64,000 nucleotides of DNA from Anaeromyxobacter sp. (GTDB taxonomy: Bacteria > Myxococcota > Myxococcia > Myxococcales > Anaeromyxobacteraceae), in assembly GCA_016718565.1 (NCBI GenBank), contig JADKCZ010000005.1:248001-312000 (forward strand). Reading direction: 5' to 3'. Positions 26,515 through 35,296 of the stretch are shown here, one piece after another. How positions within the stretch are numbered: the first letter of the stretch is position 1; each line of letters begins with the position of its first letter. A program made the position numbers and the translations under genes. The notes under the pieces were generated by a model, which worked only from the letters and a program-made list of their open reading frames with translations, was not told the DNA's origin and did no database searches.

Positions 26515-28425
26515 ATGGCGCGGCGAGGCGGCGGCTGGCCGAGGTGGGGGCGCTGGGCGCTCGGCGGGGCGCTGGCGACGGCCCTGCTGGTGGCGATCGC
26601 GCTGGTGACCTTCGGGCCGCTGGGGTCCGGGCTGCGCGCCCTGCCCCGGTGGGAGCCGGGCCAGGCCTACCGCTACCGGCTGGACTACCGGGCCACCGAG
26701 CGGGTGGCGCTGCTGGGTGACCCGGCGGCGGCCGGTGGGCGGGCCGACGTGGAGGGGCGCTTCGAGGTGGCCGCCACCCTGGTGCTGGGCGCGCTCGGGG
26801 TGGAGCCAGGCGGGTCGCTCCTGGCGCTCACCCTGGAGGCGCCCACGGCGGCCCGCTTCGAGTTCATGGGGCAGCCGCTGGTGCCCGAGGCGGAGGCGAG
26901 GGCCCAGCTGGCCGCGGGCGAGGCGCTGCTGGTGCTCACCCCCGGGGGCCAGGTGGCGTCGGTCCGCTTCGTGCCGGGCGCGCCGGTCCTCTTCCGGCGG
27001 ACGGTGCTGACCGTCCTCTCGGAGCTTCGCCTGGACCTGCGCGCCGGGCAGGCGGCCTGGCAGGTCGCCGAGGCGGGCCAGCGCGGCGCCGGCCAGGCGG
27101 CCTGGAGCGCGCGCCGCGGCCTCACGGCCGACCTGGCCACCAAGCTGAAGGCGCCCTACACCCGGCTGCACGCCGTGCCGGAGGGGCTGGCCGGGCTGGC
27201 GCAGGACCTCGACGCCCGGGTCGAGGTCGAGGTCACCCTGCGCGGCCGCCTCCGGCGCGTCGCCAGCTCGGAGCGGCTCAGCCTCCGCACGGCCGCCCGC
27301 GCCACCCGGCTGGCCGCCGAGGCCAGCTGCTCGCTCCTGCTCTCCGGGGAGCGCCCGCTCGACGCGCCGCGGGGGCTCGAGGCGCTGCGGGACCGGGCGC
27401 TGGAGCGGCTGGCCGAGGCCGCGCCGGCCCGGCTGGAGGATCCCAGCCCGTCGGAGGAGACCCGGCGGGCGCTCGAGGAGCAGGTGGCCGGCGGGGTGGA
27501 CCTGGCCGTGCTCATGGGCCGGCTCGACGGGCTGGCGGCCGGTCACCCGCTGCCCGCCGACTTCATGTGGCGTGGCGGCACCTGGCTCAGGCTCCACCCG
27601 GAGGCCTGCGCCGCCCTGGCGGCTCGCTTCCGCGAGGCCGGCGCCACGCCGCGGGTGCGCCGGGCGCTGGTCTCGCTGCTGGTCCAGGCGGCCTCGGCGG
27701 AGGCCCAGGCCACCCTGCGCGAGCTGCTGTCCGCCGCGACGTCGCGCGCCCAGGAGGGCTGGCCGCGCCTCCTCACCCAGCTCACCTTCCTGGAGACGCC
27801 CGAGCCGGCCACGCTCGAGCTCCTGGCCGCCGTGGCCGGCGCCGATGGGCCGGGCCGCACCGCGGCCACCATGGCGCTGGGGGCGGCCATCGGCCGGGCG
27901 CGCGGCGAGGAGGCCGCCGCGGTGGCGTCGGAGCTCGACCGGCGCCTCGGCGCCGAGCTGGCGGCGACCGCCGATCCGGCCCGCCAGGCCGTCCTGCTGG
28001 CCTCCCTGGCCAACGCCGGGCGGCCCGACGACGTCCCGGTGGTGCTGCCCTTCGCCGCGGCCCGGTCGGCGCAGGTCCGCATCGCGGCGGCCGACGCCCT
28101 GGGCCGGACGCCCACGCCGGACGGGGTGGCGGCGCTGGAGCGGCTGGTGGTGGACGGGGAGCTGCCGGTGCAGGGCGCGGCCATCGCGGCGCTGGCCCGC
28201 CACGCGCCCGGCCAGCAGGGCCTGGAGCGGCTGGCCGCCCTGGTGCGGGGCGGGGCGGTCCACGAGCTCTCCTTCCCGGCGCTCCTCAACCTGGCCGCGG
28301 CCAGCCGGGCCACCGGCGCGCCGCCACCCGCCGTCCGGGCGCTGCTGGCGGCCATGTCGGCCGCGCCCATCGGCCGGCCGGAGATCCGGCGGCTGGTGGA
28401 CGACGCGCTGGCGGCCGCGCCCTGA
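26515..28425 (+). CDS. Membrane-anchored protein resembling the vitellogenin/lipid-transfer N-terminal module
   Basis: A 636-aa protein with one N-terminal transmembrane anchor (about 13-35). It then has a beta-rich domain opening WEPGQAYRYRLDYRATERV and continuing VEGRFEVAATLVLGAL..GSLLALTLEAP. This is the order of strands that begins eukaryotic large lipid-transfer proteins (vitellogenin_N). From about 290 to 636 it is an all-helical solenoid (for example AEAQATLRELLSAATSRAQEGWPRLLTQL, then TPEPATLELLAAVAG), again as in the lipovitellin superhelix. The resemblance is from reading, not from a search; a generic HEAT-repeat protein is the alternative. It is coupled to the upstream Cys-rich lipoprotein. 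Confidence 0.7.
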   Translation: MARRGGGWPRWGRWALGGALATALLVAIALVTFGPLGSGLRALPRWEPGQAYRYRLDYRATERVALLGDPAAAGGRADVEGRFEVAATLVLGALGVEPGGSLLALTLEAPTAARFEFMGQPLVPEAEARAQLAAGEALLVLTPGGQVASVRFVPGAPVLFRRTVLTVLSELRLDLRAGQAAWQVAEAGQRGAGQAAWSARRGLTADLATKLKAPYTRLHAVPEGLAGLAQDLDARVEVEVTLRGRLRRVASSERLSLRTAARATRLAAEASCSLLLSGERPLDAPRGLEALRDRALERLAEAAPARLEDPSPSEETRRALEEQVAGGVDLAVLMGRLDGLAAGHPLPADFMWRGGTWLRLHPEACAALAARFREAGATPRVRRALVSLLVQAASAEAQATLRELLSAATSRAQEGWPRLLTQLTFLETPEPATLELLAAVAGADGPGRTAATMALGAAIGRARGEEAAAVASELDRRLGAELAATADPARQAVLLASLANAGRPDDVPVVLPFAAARSAQVRIAAADALGRTPTPDGVAALERLVVDGELPVQGAAIAALARHAPGQQGLERLAALVRGGAVHELSFPALLNLAAASRATGAPPPAVRALLAAMSAAPIGRPEIRRLVDDALAAAP

Positions 28426-28449
28426 GCGGCGCGCCGCCGGGGCCCGCCC

Positions 28450-29142
28450 TCACGTCTTCAGCGAGAAGGGCGTGAAGTCGGTGTCGCGGTCGTAGTAGTC
28501 CTCCTGCTCCCGCCGCTTCAGGAAGCCCACCACCCGGTAGGTCACCGGGGTGGCCAGCACCTCCCAGGCCACCTTGAGCGCGTAGTTCCCCAGCATCACC
28601 TTGAGCAGCAGCGAGGGCGCCCAGACGCCCAGGAACGCCAGGGGGTAGAACACCAGCGTGTCGGCGGCCTCGCCCACCACGGTGGAGCCGATGGTCCGCA
28701 CCCACAGGAAGCGGCCGGCGGTCTTCACCTTGAGCTTGGCCAGGGTCACCGAGTTGGCGAACTCCCCGCAGGCGTACCCCAGCAGCGAGGCCAGCGCGGT
28801 GCGCCAGGTGGAGCCGAAGACGGCCGCCAGGGCCTCCTGGCCCTGCCACTCGGGCGAGGGCGGCATCTGCACCACCACCGCGCTCATGAGCGAGGCGTAG
28901 GCCAGGGCCGCGAAGCCGGCCCACACCACCTTGCGGGAGCGGGCGTAGCCGTAGACCTCGGTCAGGACGTCGCCGAAGAGGTAGCTGAGCGGGAAGAACA
29001 GGTTGCCGGCGCCGAAGGTGAAGCCGGCCACCGTGACCGCCTTGCTCACGCCCACCAGGTTGGCGCACAGCAGCACCGTGACGAATGCGGCCATGAGCAG
29101 GTCGTAGTACCGGTAAGTTCTGGCGGGAGGTGGCGTGGACAT
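28450..29142 (-). CDS. yhhQ: Queuosine precursor transporter (YhhQ family)
   Basis: A 230-aa inner-membrane protein with about six hydrophobic segments. Family landmarks are GNLFFPLSYLFGDVLTEVYGYARSRKVVWAGF, then CGEFANSVTLAKLKVKTAGRFLWVRTIGSTVVGEAADTLVFYPLAF. YhhQ-type proteins import preQ0/preQ1 for the tRNA modification queuosine, and length and motifs fit well. No other queuosine gene is in the window. The start ATG 29142 is divergent from the methyltransferase gene. Confidence 0.92.
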   Translation of the reverse strand: MSTPPPARTYRYYDLLMAAFVTVLLCANLVGVSKAVTVAGFTFGAGNLFFPLSYLFGDVLTEVYGYARSRKVVWAGFAALAYASLMSAVVVQMPPSPEWQGQEALAAVFGSTWRTALASLLGYACGEFANSVTLAKLKVKTAGRFLWVRTIGSTVVGEAADTLVFYPLAFLGVWAPSLLLKVMLGNYALKVAWEVLATPVTYRVVGFLKRREQEDYYDRDTDFTPFSLKT

Positions 29143-29214
29143 GGTCTCGAGCCGCAGGGGGTGCGCGTCGTGAAGAGGACTCTGGACTGGCCGGAAGGCT
29201 CCGAGGAGCTTCCC

Positions 29215-30186
29215 ATGGTCGACGTCTACTTACCGATGATGAAGGCCGCGGCCATCATATCCGCAGGCCAGCTGCGGCTCTTCGAGGCGCTGGCCGGAGG
29301 GCCGCTGGGCGTGGCCCGCCTGGCCGAGGTCACCGGCTCGAGCGAGCTGGGCATCCGGCACCTGGCCGACTTCCTGGTGGCCGTGGGGTACCTGGTGGAG
29401 GGTCCCGAGGGGCTGTCCAACTCGCGGCGCGCGGCCCGCTGGTTCACCGGCCAGGGCGACGTGGACTACACCGCGGGCCTGCTCTGGACCGCCGAGTCCT
29501 GGGGCCTGATGGGCCACCTGACGGCGGCGGTGCGCCAGGGCGCGCCCGAGAAGACGCTGTGGGAGTCGATGCAGGAGCGGCCCCACTGGGGCCCCATCTT
29601 CTCGAGCTACATGATGGCCTTCGCCAGGCACCTGGGGCCGGACCTGCTCGAGCGGGTGGTCCTGCCCGGGGGAGCCCGCCGGCTCCTCGACCTGGGTGGG
29701 TCCCACGGGCTCCACTCGGTCGGCTTCTGCCGGCGCTACCCGCAGCTGGAGTCGGTCATCGTCGACTTCCCCAGCGCCCTCACCCAGACCGAGGCCATGC
29801 TGGCGCGCGAGGGGCTCTCCGATCGCATCCGCGTCCAGCCGGGCAACCTGCTGGAGGGCAGCTGGGGTGACGGCTACGACGTGGTGCTCTACCTCTCGGT
29901 GGCCCACAACCAGACCGCCGAGGACAACGCCCGGGTGCTCAGGCACATCGGGGCGGTGCTGCGCCCGGGCGGCCTGCTGGTGATCCACGAGTACCTCGCC
30001 GGCGCGCCGCTCGACGTCTACGACGCGGCCTTCCGGCTCACCCTGCTGGTCGAGACCGCCACCCGCACCTACAGCCTGGAGGAGATCTCCGCCTGGCTGG
30101 CCGACGCCGGCTTCGAGCCGCCGGAGCGGACCGACCTGGCGCCGCGGGAGAAGGGCTCGCTGGTCTTCGCGCGCAGGCGGGCCTGA
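29215..30186 (+). CDS. SAM-dependent O-methyltransferase
   Basis: About 323 aa from ATG 29215, which has GAGGAG 6 nt upstream; GTG codons at 29161 and 29170 are possible longer starts. An N-terminal winged-helix dimerisation region (KAAAIISAGQLRLFEALAGG..LAEVTGSSELGIRHLADFLVAVGYL) is followed by the class I methyltransferase fold. The fold has the SAM loop LLDLGGSHGLHS, then VIVDFPSA, GNLLEGSWGDGYDVVLYLSVAHN and LRPGGLLVIHEYL. It belongs to the acetylserotonin/O-methyltransferase type acting on small molecules; the substrate is unknown. No biosynthetic genes surround it. Confidence 0.85.
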   Translation: MVDVYLPMMKAAAIISAGQLRLFEALAGGPLGVARLAEVTGSSELGIRHLADFLVAVGYLVEGPEGLSNSRRAARWFTGQGDVDYTAGLLWTAESWGLMGHLTAAVRQGAPEKTLWESMQERPHWGPIFSSYMMAFARHLGPDLLERVVLPGGARRLLDLGGSHGLHSVGFCRRYPQLESVIVDFPSALTQTEAMLAREGLSDRIRVQPGNLLEGSWGDGYDVVLYLSVAHNQTAEDNARVLRHIGAVLRPGGLLVIHEYLAGAPLDVYDAAFRLTLLVETATRTYSLEEISAWLADAGFEPPERTDLAPREKGSLVFARRRA

Positions 30187-30211
30187 CGCCGCCCCGGCGC
30201 CTGGCCGGCGG

Positions 30212-30520
30212 CTACTTGATGAGCTTCAGGAAGGTCAGGGTGTCGCGGATGATGCCCATGACCACCCAGACGAAGACCGCGCCGAAGAGGAAGACCCCGA
30301 AGACCAGCAGGTTGAGGTACTGGGCCGGGATCTCGAAGTAGAGCGCCAGCGGGGAGAGCAGGTAGCAGGCGAAGAAGACCACGATGAGGGCCGTCAGCAG
30401 CCCCCACTTCTCGCCGACCTCGCCGCCCACGATGGCCCGCTTGAGCTGGACCGCCAGGACCGCGTTGTAGCCCATCACCAGGATGGCCAGGCCCGCCAGG
30501 GCGTAGGCGACGTAGAGCAT
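30212..30520 (-). CDS. Small three-TM membrane protein
   Basis: A 102-aa protein with three hydrophobic helices (about 2-24, 42-63, 68-92) and a short basic C-terminus (TLTFLKLIK). AGGGGA precedes ATG 30520. I recognise no family. It lies 20 bp downstream of the roadblock gene on the same strand, so it is probably the last gene of that operon and may be a membrane docking partner. Confidence 0.75.
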   Translation of the reverse strand: MLYVAYALAGLAILVMGYNAVLAVQLKRAIVGGEVGEKWGLLTALIVVFFACYLLSPLALYFEIPAQYLNLLVFGVFLFGAVFVWVVMGIIRDTLTFLKLIK

Positions 30521-30540
30521 GTGGTTCCCCTCGTGGGTGG

Positions 30541-31173
30541 TTACGTGGCGCGCTCCAGCAGCTCGCGCATGTGGCGGCCGAGCTCCTCGGCCTTCTTCTT
30601 GCTGATGAAGAGCCGCGTCAGCCTCTCGACGTCGGCGACCGCGCCGTGGAGCGCCTTGGGCACGTTCCCGGCGGCGGCCAGCAGCTCGTGCGCCTGCGCG
30701 CCCTGCTCGCCGAGCTCGGCGGTGACCAGCGCCTGCAGCCGGTCCAGCAGGCTGGGCTCGGGCGGGCGCGCCGGCGGCGCCGCGGCCAGCGCGAGCTCCC
30801 CGGTGGTGGCCCTGGCCGGCTCGCCGCCCAGGCGCAGCCGCCGGAGCACCTGGGTGAGCGACATGGAGAGCAGCGGCGCGTTCACCTGCGGGGTGCAGAG
30901 CACCAGCAGCCAGGCCTGCTCCATGGACCGGAGGATGACGCGCCCGTCACCGAACTGGAGGTCGAGGCTGGCGTGGTCGCCGGCCAGCCACTCCTGGAAG
31001 TACCCGTCGGCCGACAGCGTGCCGGCCAGCGCCTCCAGGCCGGCGGTGTCGAACACCGGCGGGAACTCGGAGAAGGCCACGGCGCCCGCCTGGTCGAAGA
31101 CCATGCTGCCCACCACGCCGGGCACGGCGGCGAGCTGGCTGAGCGCGGCGCGCTGTCCCAGGGAGGGCTCCAC
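30541..31173 (-). CDS. Roadblock/LC7 domain protein
   Basis: About 210 aa. The N-terminal 115 residues are a roadblock/LC7 fold (LSQLAAVPGVVGSMVFDQAGAV.. ending LLSMSLTQVLRRLR). The C-terminal helical part (about 135-210) ends in a Lys/Arg-rich helix (FISKKKAEELGRHMRELL). Roadblock proteins such as MglB bind or regulate small Ras-like GTPases, but none is encoded here. GTG 31173 has GGGGAG 6 nt upstream; GTG 31179 would overlap the previous TGA but is too close to the ribosome site. It is the middle gene of a three-gene operon. Confidence 0.8.
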   Translation of the reverse strand: MEPSLGQRAALSQLAAVPGVVGSMVFDQAGAVAFSEFPPVFDTAGLEALAGTLSADGYFQEWLAGDHASLDLQFGDGRVILRSMEQAWLLVLCTPQVNAPLLSMSLTQVLRRLRLGGEPARATTGELALAAAPPARPPEPSLLDRLQALVTAELGEQGAQAHELLAAAGNVPKALHGAVADVERLTRLFISKKKAEELGRHMRELLERAT

Positions 31174-31175
31174 GG

Positions 31176-31907
31176 TCACCTCCCCGCCGGGCGCGTCAGC
31201 AGCCCGCGCACCTGCACCGCGATGGGCTCCATGGCGACCCCCGGACCGCCCGCCACGCCCAGGTAGTTGCCGTTGCTGTGCACCACCAGGAACGCCTCGC
31301 GGGCGCCCTGCAGGGTGGCCACCACCAGCGCGCCCAGCCCGAAGGCCGCCCCGACCGCGCCGGCGTGGTTCAGCGCCAGGTACAGCCCCTTGGCGGCCAG
31401 CTCCTCGGCCGCGGGCCCCTCGCCGGGCGCCGTGCGCCCGTCGCTCCCGAAGCGCACCGCGCGGGCCACGCCCTGGATGGCCCGGACCCGGTCCACCGTG
31501 CTGGGCACGGCCCGCTCCCGCGCCGCCGGGCCGATGGGCGGCGGCGTCAGGGCCGGCGCCGGCTGGCGGCGCTGCTCGTCCAGCACCCGGTGGGTGTCGA
31601 GCAGCAGGTGGCTGAGCCGCTTGGTGATGGTCCGCTTGAGGGTGGTGGTGTTGGGGAAGGGCTCGAAGGCGCCGTCGGGCCAGCCGAGGATGACGCCCAC
31701 GGCCTGCTCGCCCACCACCTGGCCGGCCTCGGCGTGCACCACCTCGCCGGCCTCGAAGTAGAGGTGCCCCACCTGGCCGTGGAAGGTGACCGCCACCAGG
31801 CCGGAGAAGTGGTTGAGCGACCAGACCTGGAGCAGGTCCACCAGCGGCAGGCCGCCGGTGGCGCCGCTGAAGCCGGCGCCGGCTGGACTCTCGGAGCGAT
31901 TGGTCAT
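31176..31907 (-). CDS. DUF4388 (PATAN) plus roadblock-like protein
   Basis: A 243-aa protein from ATG 31907 with GGAGGAG upstream. Residues 14-80 (GGLPLVDLLQVWSLNHFSGLVAVTFHGQVGHLYFEAGEVVHAEAG) match DUF4388, common in myxobacterial and cyanobacterial signalling proteins. After a Pro-rich linker, the C-terminal 110 residues (DRVRAIQGVARAVRFGSDG .. GLGALVVATL..AFLVVHSNGNYLGVAGG) look like a second roadblock-type domain. It is the first gene of the operon with the roadblock and three-TM genes, and probably works as a signalling scaffold in motility or polarity, by analogy only. Confidence 0.78.
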   Translation of the reverse strand: MTNRSESPAGAGFSGATGGLPLVDLLQVWSLNHFSGLVAVTFHGQVGHLYFEAGEVVHAEAGQVVGEQAVGVILGWPDGAFEPFPNTTTLKRTITKRLSHLLLDTHRVLDEQRRQPAPALTPPPIGPAARERAVPSTVDRVRAIQGVARAVRFGSDGRTAPGEGPAAEELAAKGLYLALNHAGAVGAAFGLGALVVATLQGAREAFLVVHSNGNYLGVAGGPGVAMEPIAVQVRGLLTRPAGR

Positions 31908-32292
31908 GGTCTCCTCCGCGCTGCCCGCGTCGGACCTCCGGGGGCATGCACCGGTCCGGCCCGATGGGCCACCAGCGGCCCTCATACACACGGTCCAGGA
32001 GGCTCGCAAGGAAAGGGCACCCGGGCCAGCCCACGATCGAGTGTGTAGGCACAGGAGGAGGCGGGTGAGGATGCTGGGTAGGGGCGTGTGCGGCGAGGCC
32101 CTGGTGACCGCTCGCGCCCGGGCGGCGCCGGCCCGGCGTGGGGGTGGCCCAGGCTGCTCCGTACCGCGAGCACGGGACGGCGTGAGGGTGGCGGGTGCGA
32201 CCGACGCTCGGTGGCGCTCCCCTGCGGCCGCGCTGCCACTTCACCGCCGCCATGTGGTCGGCTAGCCTCCGCCGCGGAGGAGGTCCACGCGC
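31908..32292. other. Intergenic region, 385 bp
   Basis: Divergent upstream region of the DUF4388 operon and the repeat lipoprotein. It holds TAGCCT (32263-32268) as a possible -10 and GGAGGAGGT (32276-32284) as ribosome site for ATG 32293. Two 7-bp arms TACACAC / GTGTGTA are about 50 bp apart. I see no gene. Confidence 0.4.
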
Positions 32293-35229
32293 ATGCCCGC
32301 CGCACGGAGTGACGGCCAGCCACGGCAGGTCCCGATGCGCCCGCGGGCAGGCACGCCCCGGCGGCGCGCGGCCGACCTGCTGGCCCTGGCCTGGCTCGCC
32401 GGGCTGGCGGCCTGTGGCGCCTCCGGCCCGGCCGAGGTGGCGCCGGCGCCCAGCATCTCCTCCTTCGCCGCGGCCCGGTCACCGCTCACCGCCGGGGAGG
32501 CCACCACCCTCACGGCCGTGTTCGCTGGTGGCACCGGCCGCGTGGACCCGGGCGTGGGGCCGATCGAGAGCGGTGTCCCGGCCGGCACCGGCGCGCTGGC
32601 CGAAGACACCACCTTCACGCTCTCGGTGGGCGGCGAGGGCGGCACCGCCGAGCGGACGGTGCGGGTGGTGGTGGTCGCCGCGCCGGTCGTGCCGGTGGTC
32701 ACCGCGCCCGCCCTGCTGACGGCCGGCGCGGCCGGCGCGGCGTCGGTGCCACCCCAGGACGGCGTGACCTTCGAGTGGACCATCACCGGGGGCACCTTCC
32801 CGGGCGGGCGCAGCGCCACCACCGGCGCCTCGACCACCTTCACCGCCGGGGGACCAGGCGTCCTCCACCTGGCCTGCACCGCCACCAACTCCGCCGGAGC
32901 CACCTCCGCGCCCGGGGCGCGGGACGTGACCCTGGTGGCCCCCCCGGCCATCGCCTCCTTCGCGGCGGCGCGCTCGCCGCTCACCGCGGGCGGCGCCACC
33001 TCCCTCACCGCCACCTTCAGCGGCGGCGCGGGCGCCGTGGACCACGGCCTGGGCCCCGTGACCAGCGGCGTGGCCATGCCCACCGGCACCCTCGCCGGCA
33101 CCACCACCTTCACCCTCACCGTCACCAACGCCGCCGGCGACTCCGTCACCGCCCAGGCCACCGTGCTGGTGGTGGCCCCCCCGGCCATCGCCTCCTTCGC
33201 GGCGGCGCGCTCGCCGCTCACCGCCGGCGGCGCCACCTCCCTCACCGCCACCTTCAGCGACGGCGCGGGCGTCGTGGACCACGGCCTGGGCCCCGTGGCG
33301 AGCGGCGTGGCCATGCCCACCGGCACCCTCGCCGGCACCGCCACCTTCACCCTCACCGTCACCAACGCCGCCGGCGACTCCGTCACCGCCCAGGCCACCG
33401 TGCTGGTGGTGGCCCCCCCGGCCATCGCCTCCTTCGCGGCGGCGCGCTCGCCGCTCACCGCCGGCGGCGCCACCTCCCTCACCGCCACCTTCAGCGGCGG
33501 CGCGGGCGCCGTGGACCACGGCCTGGGCCCCGTGACCAGCGGCGTGGCCATGCCCACGCCCCTCATCGGCGAGGACACCACCTTCACCCTCACCGTCACC
33601 AACGCCGCCGGCGACTCGGTCACCGCCCAGGCCACCGTGCTGGTGGTGTCCCCCCCGGCCATCGCCTCCTTCGCGGCGGCGCGCTCGCCGCTCACCGCGG
33701 GCGGCGCCACCTCCCTCACCGCCACCTTCAGCGGCGGCGCGGGCGTCGTGGACCACGGCCTGGGCCCCGTGACCAGCGGCGTGGCCATGCCCACCGGCGT
33801 CCTCGCCGCCACCACCACCTTCACCCTCACCGTCACCAACGCCGCCGGCGACTCCGTCACCGCCACGGCCGCGGTGCAGGTGGTCCCGCCGCCGGTGATC
33901 TTCCGGTTCGCCGCCACCCACGCCGCGCTCCCGGAGGGGAGCGCCACCACCCTCACGGCCACCTTCGCCGGCGGCGCGGGGGCGGTGGACCAGGGGCTCG
34001 GCGCCGTCCTGAGCGGCGTCCAGGTGCCCACCGGGGACCTGGCGCAGTCCACCAGCTACACGCTCACCGTGACCAACGCGGCCGGCGACTCGGTCACCTC
34101 CACCGCCACCGTCGCCCTGCTCCCCGCCACCAGCGTCATCACCTTCACCACCGAGGGCGAGACCTTCGCGCCGGTGCTGGTGGTGGAGGGCTCGCCGGAC
34201 ATCCTCTGGACCTTCGCCGACGGCACCACCAGCACCTCCCGGTCGCCCACCAAGTCCTACGGCTCGGCGGCCTCCAGGCCCACCACCCTGCGGGTGACGC
34301 CCTGGAGGGCGCTGCGGCGCATCAACCTGGGCTACGACGCCAGCGACGGCGGCTCCCCTGCCATCGAGCAGGTGCCGGACCAGCACGTCTCGGCGGTCGC
34401 GGGGCTGGAGGTGGTGGCGCCCACCCTGGCCCAGTGGTGCTCCTCCTACAACCAGCTCACCGCGCTGGACTTCGGAGACTTCACCAACCTCGACACCATC
34501 GAGTGCTACCACTCGGCGACCCTCACCAGCGTGCGACTGGTCAACACGCCGCGCCTGAGCCGGGCCTGCTTCGAGGACTGCCACCTCGCCGCCCTGGACG
34601 TCTCGGAGAGCCCCCATCTGGCGGACCTGCGCGGCGCCCTGAACGCCTTCCCCACGGTGGACTTCGGCGGCGTCCGCTTCGCCGAGGCCTGGCACATCTG
34701 CATCCGCGAGAACCCCCAGCTCACCAGCCGGTCGCTGTTCGCCGCCGCCGACCAGTTCCCCGCCATGGCGGAGCTCTGGATCTGGGAGACCCACCAGGCC
34801 GGGGCGCTGCGGCTCGGCTCCACCCACCCCACCCTGGACGTGAGCATCCTGGCCGCCACCAACCAGTACGACTCCCTGCTCCTGGCCGGCGCGCTGCAGA
34901 ACCCCGGCGCCCGGGGGGTGGTCAACCTGCGGCGCAACCTGCTCACCCGGGTGGACCTGACCGGCTGCGTCCAGCTCACCGAGCTCTACCTGGCCGACAA
35001 CCTGCTCGGCGAGGCCGAGGCGGACGGCATCCTGGCCACCCTGGACTCCCTGGGGCGGGCGCGCCTCGGCGCCAGCGATCTCACGACCCTGGAGGTGGAC
35101 CTCACCGGCAACGCCAGCCCCAGCGCCGCGGGCCGCGCCAGCGCGGTCCGCCTGGCGTCCAGGGGTTGGACCGTCCGGACCCGCACCTGGACCGAGACGC
35201 CGCCGGCCGCGGCCGGCCCCACCCCCTGA
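32293..35229 (+). CDS. Lipoprotein with six Ig-like repeats and a leucine-rich-like C-terminal domain
   Basis: A 978-aa protein. The signal peptide has lipobox GLAAC. Six Ig-like modules of 79 residues follow, starting xxSFAAARSPLTAGxATxLTA and ending TLTVTNAAGDSVTAxAxVxVV; a different Ig/PKD-type module (about 133-217) separates the first from the rest. Four central copies are nearly identical at DNA level. The C-terminal 350 residues contain LRR-like units (YNQLTALDFGDFTNLDTIECYHS, LTSVRLVNTPRLSRACFEDCHLAALDVSESPHLADL). This is typical of a cell-surface protein that projects a binding domain on a stalk; the ligand is unknown. Confidence 0.85.
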   Translation: MPAARSDGQPRQVPMRPRAGTPRRRAADLLALAWLAGLAACGASGPAEVAPAPSISSFAAARSPLTAGEATTLTAVFAGGTGRVDPGVGPIESGVPAGTGALAEDTTFTLSVGGEGGTAERTVRVVVVAAPVVPVVTAPALLTAGAAGAASVPPQDGVTFEWTITGGTFPGGRSATTGASTTFTAGGPGVLHLACTATNSAGATSAPGARDVTLVAPPAIASFAAARSPLTAGGATSLTATFSGGAGAVDHGLGPVTSGVAMPTGTLAGTTTFTLTVTNAAGDSVTAQATVLVVAPPAIASFAAARSPLTAGGATSLTATFSDGAGVVDHGLGPVASGVAMPTGTLAGTATFTLTVTNAAGDSVTAQATVLVVAPPAIASFAAARSPLTAGGATSLTATFSGGAGAVDHGLGPVTSGVAMPTPLIGEDTTFTLTVTNAAGDSVTAQATVLVVSPPAIASFAAARSPLTAGGATSLTATFSGGAGVVDHGLGPVTSGVAMPTGVLAATTTFTLTVTNAAGDSVTATAAVQVVPPPVIFRFAATHAALPEGSATTLTATFAGGAGAVDQGLGAVLSGVQVPTGDLAQSTSYTLTVTNAAGDSVTSTATVALLPATSVITFTTEGETFAPVLVVEGSPDILWTFADGTTSTSRSPTKSYGSAASRPTTLRVTPWRALRRINLGYDASDGGSPAIEQVPDQHVSAVAGLEVVAPTLAQWCSSYNQLTALDFGDFTNLDTIECYHSATLTSVRLVNTPRLSRACFEDCHLAALDVSESPHLADLRGALNAFPTVDFGGVRFAEAWHICIRENPQLTSRSLFAAADQFPAMAELWIWETHQAGALRLGSTHPTLDVSILAATNQYDSLLLAGALQNPGARGVVNLRRNLLTRVDLTGCVQLTELYLADNLLGEAEADGILATLDSLGRARLGASDLTTLEVDLTGNASPSAAGRASAVRLASRGWTVRTRTWTETPPAAAGPTP
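32946..33893 (+). repeat. Four 237-bp tandem repeats inside the lipoprotein gene
   Basis: Unit starts at 32946, 33183, 33420 and 33657, an exact 237-bp period (79 codons). The units are nearly identical, with scattered differences; the third has CCCCTCATCGGCGAGGAC where the others have the ACCGGC..CTCGCC segment. Diverged flanking units lie at about 32451-32688 and 33894-34130. Such high identity implies recent duplication or gene conversion and allows copy-number change in frame. Confidence 0.92.
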
Positions 35230-35242
35230 GGCCTGGGCCGGA

Positions 35243-35262
35243 GGCCGGGCCTCGGCCCGGCC
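35243..35262. terminator. Hairpin between lipoprotein and nuclease genes
   Basis: Perfect 8-bp stem GGCCGGGC / GCCCGGCC with tetraloop CTCG in the 67-bp gap between convergent genes. No T tract. Confidence 0.5.
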
Positions 35263-35296
35263 CTGGCCCGCTCGTGACCACGCCCTGGCCAGGCGC

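Noticed and set aside
24214..28263. 1349-codon minus-strand open frame opposite the lipoprotein cassette
   Set aside because: Composition is that of a GC-driven shadow frame (His/Gly/Arg/Val runs). The plus-strand products have a signal peptide, Cys patterns and ribosome sites.
29161..29214. Longer methyltransferase start at GTG 29161 or 29170
   Set aside because: ATG 29215 has a better-spaced GAGGAG and begins at the first conserved helix; the longer starts remain possible but are less supported.
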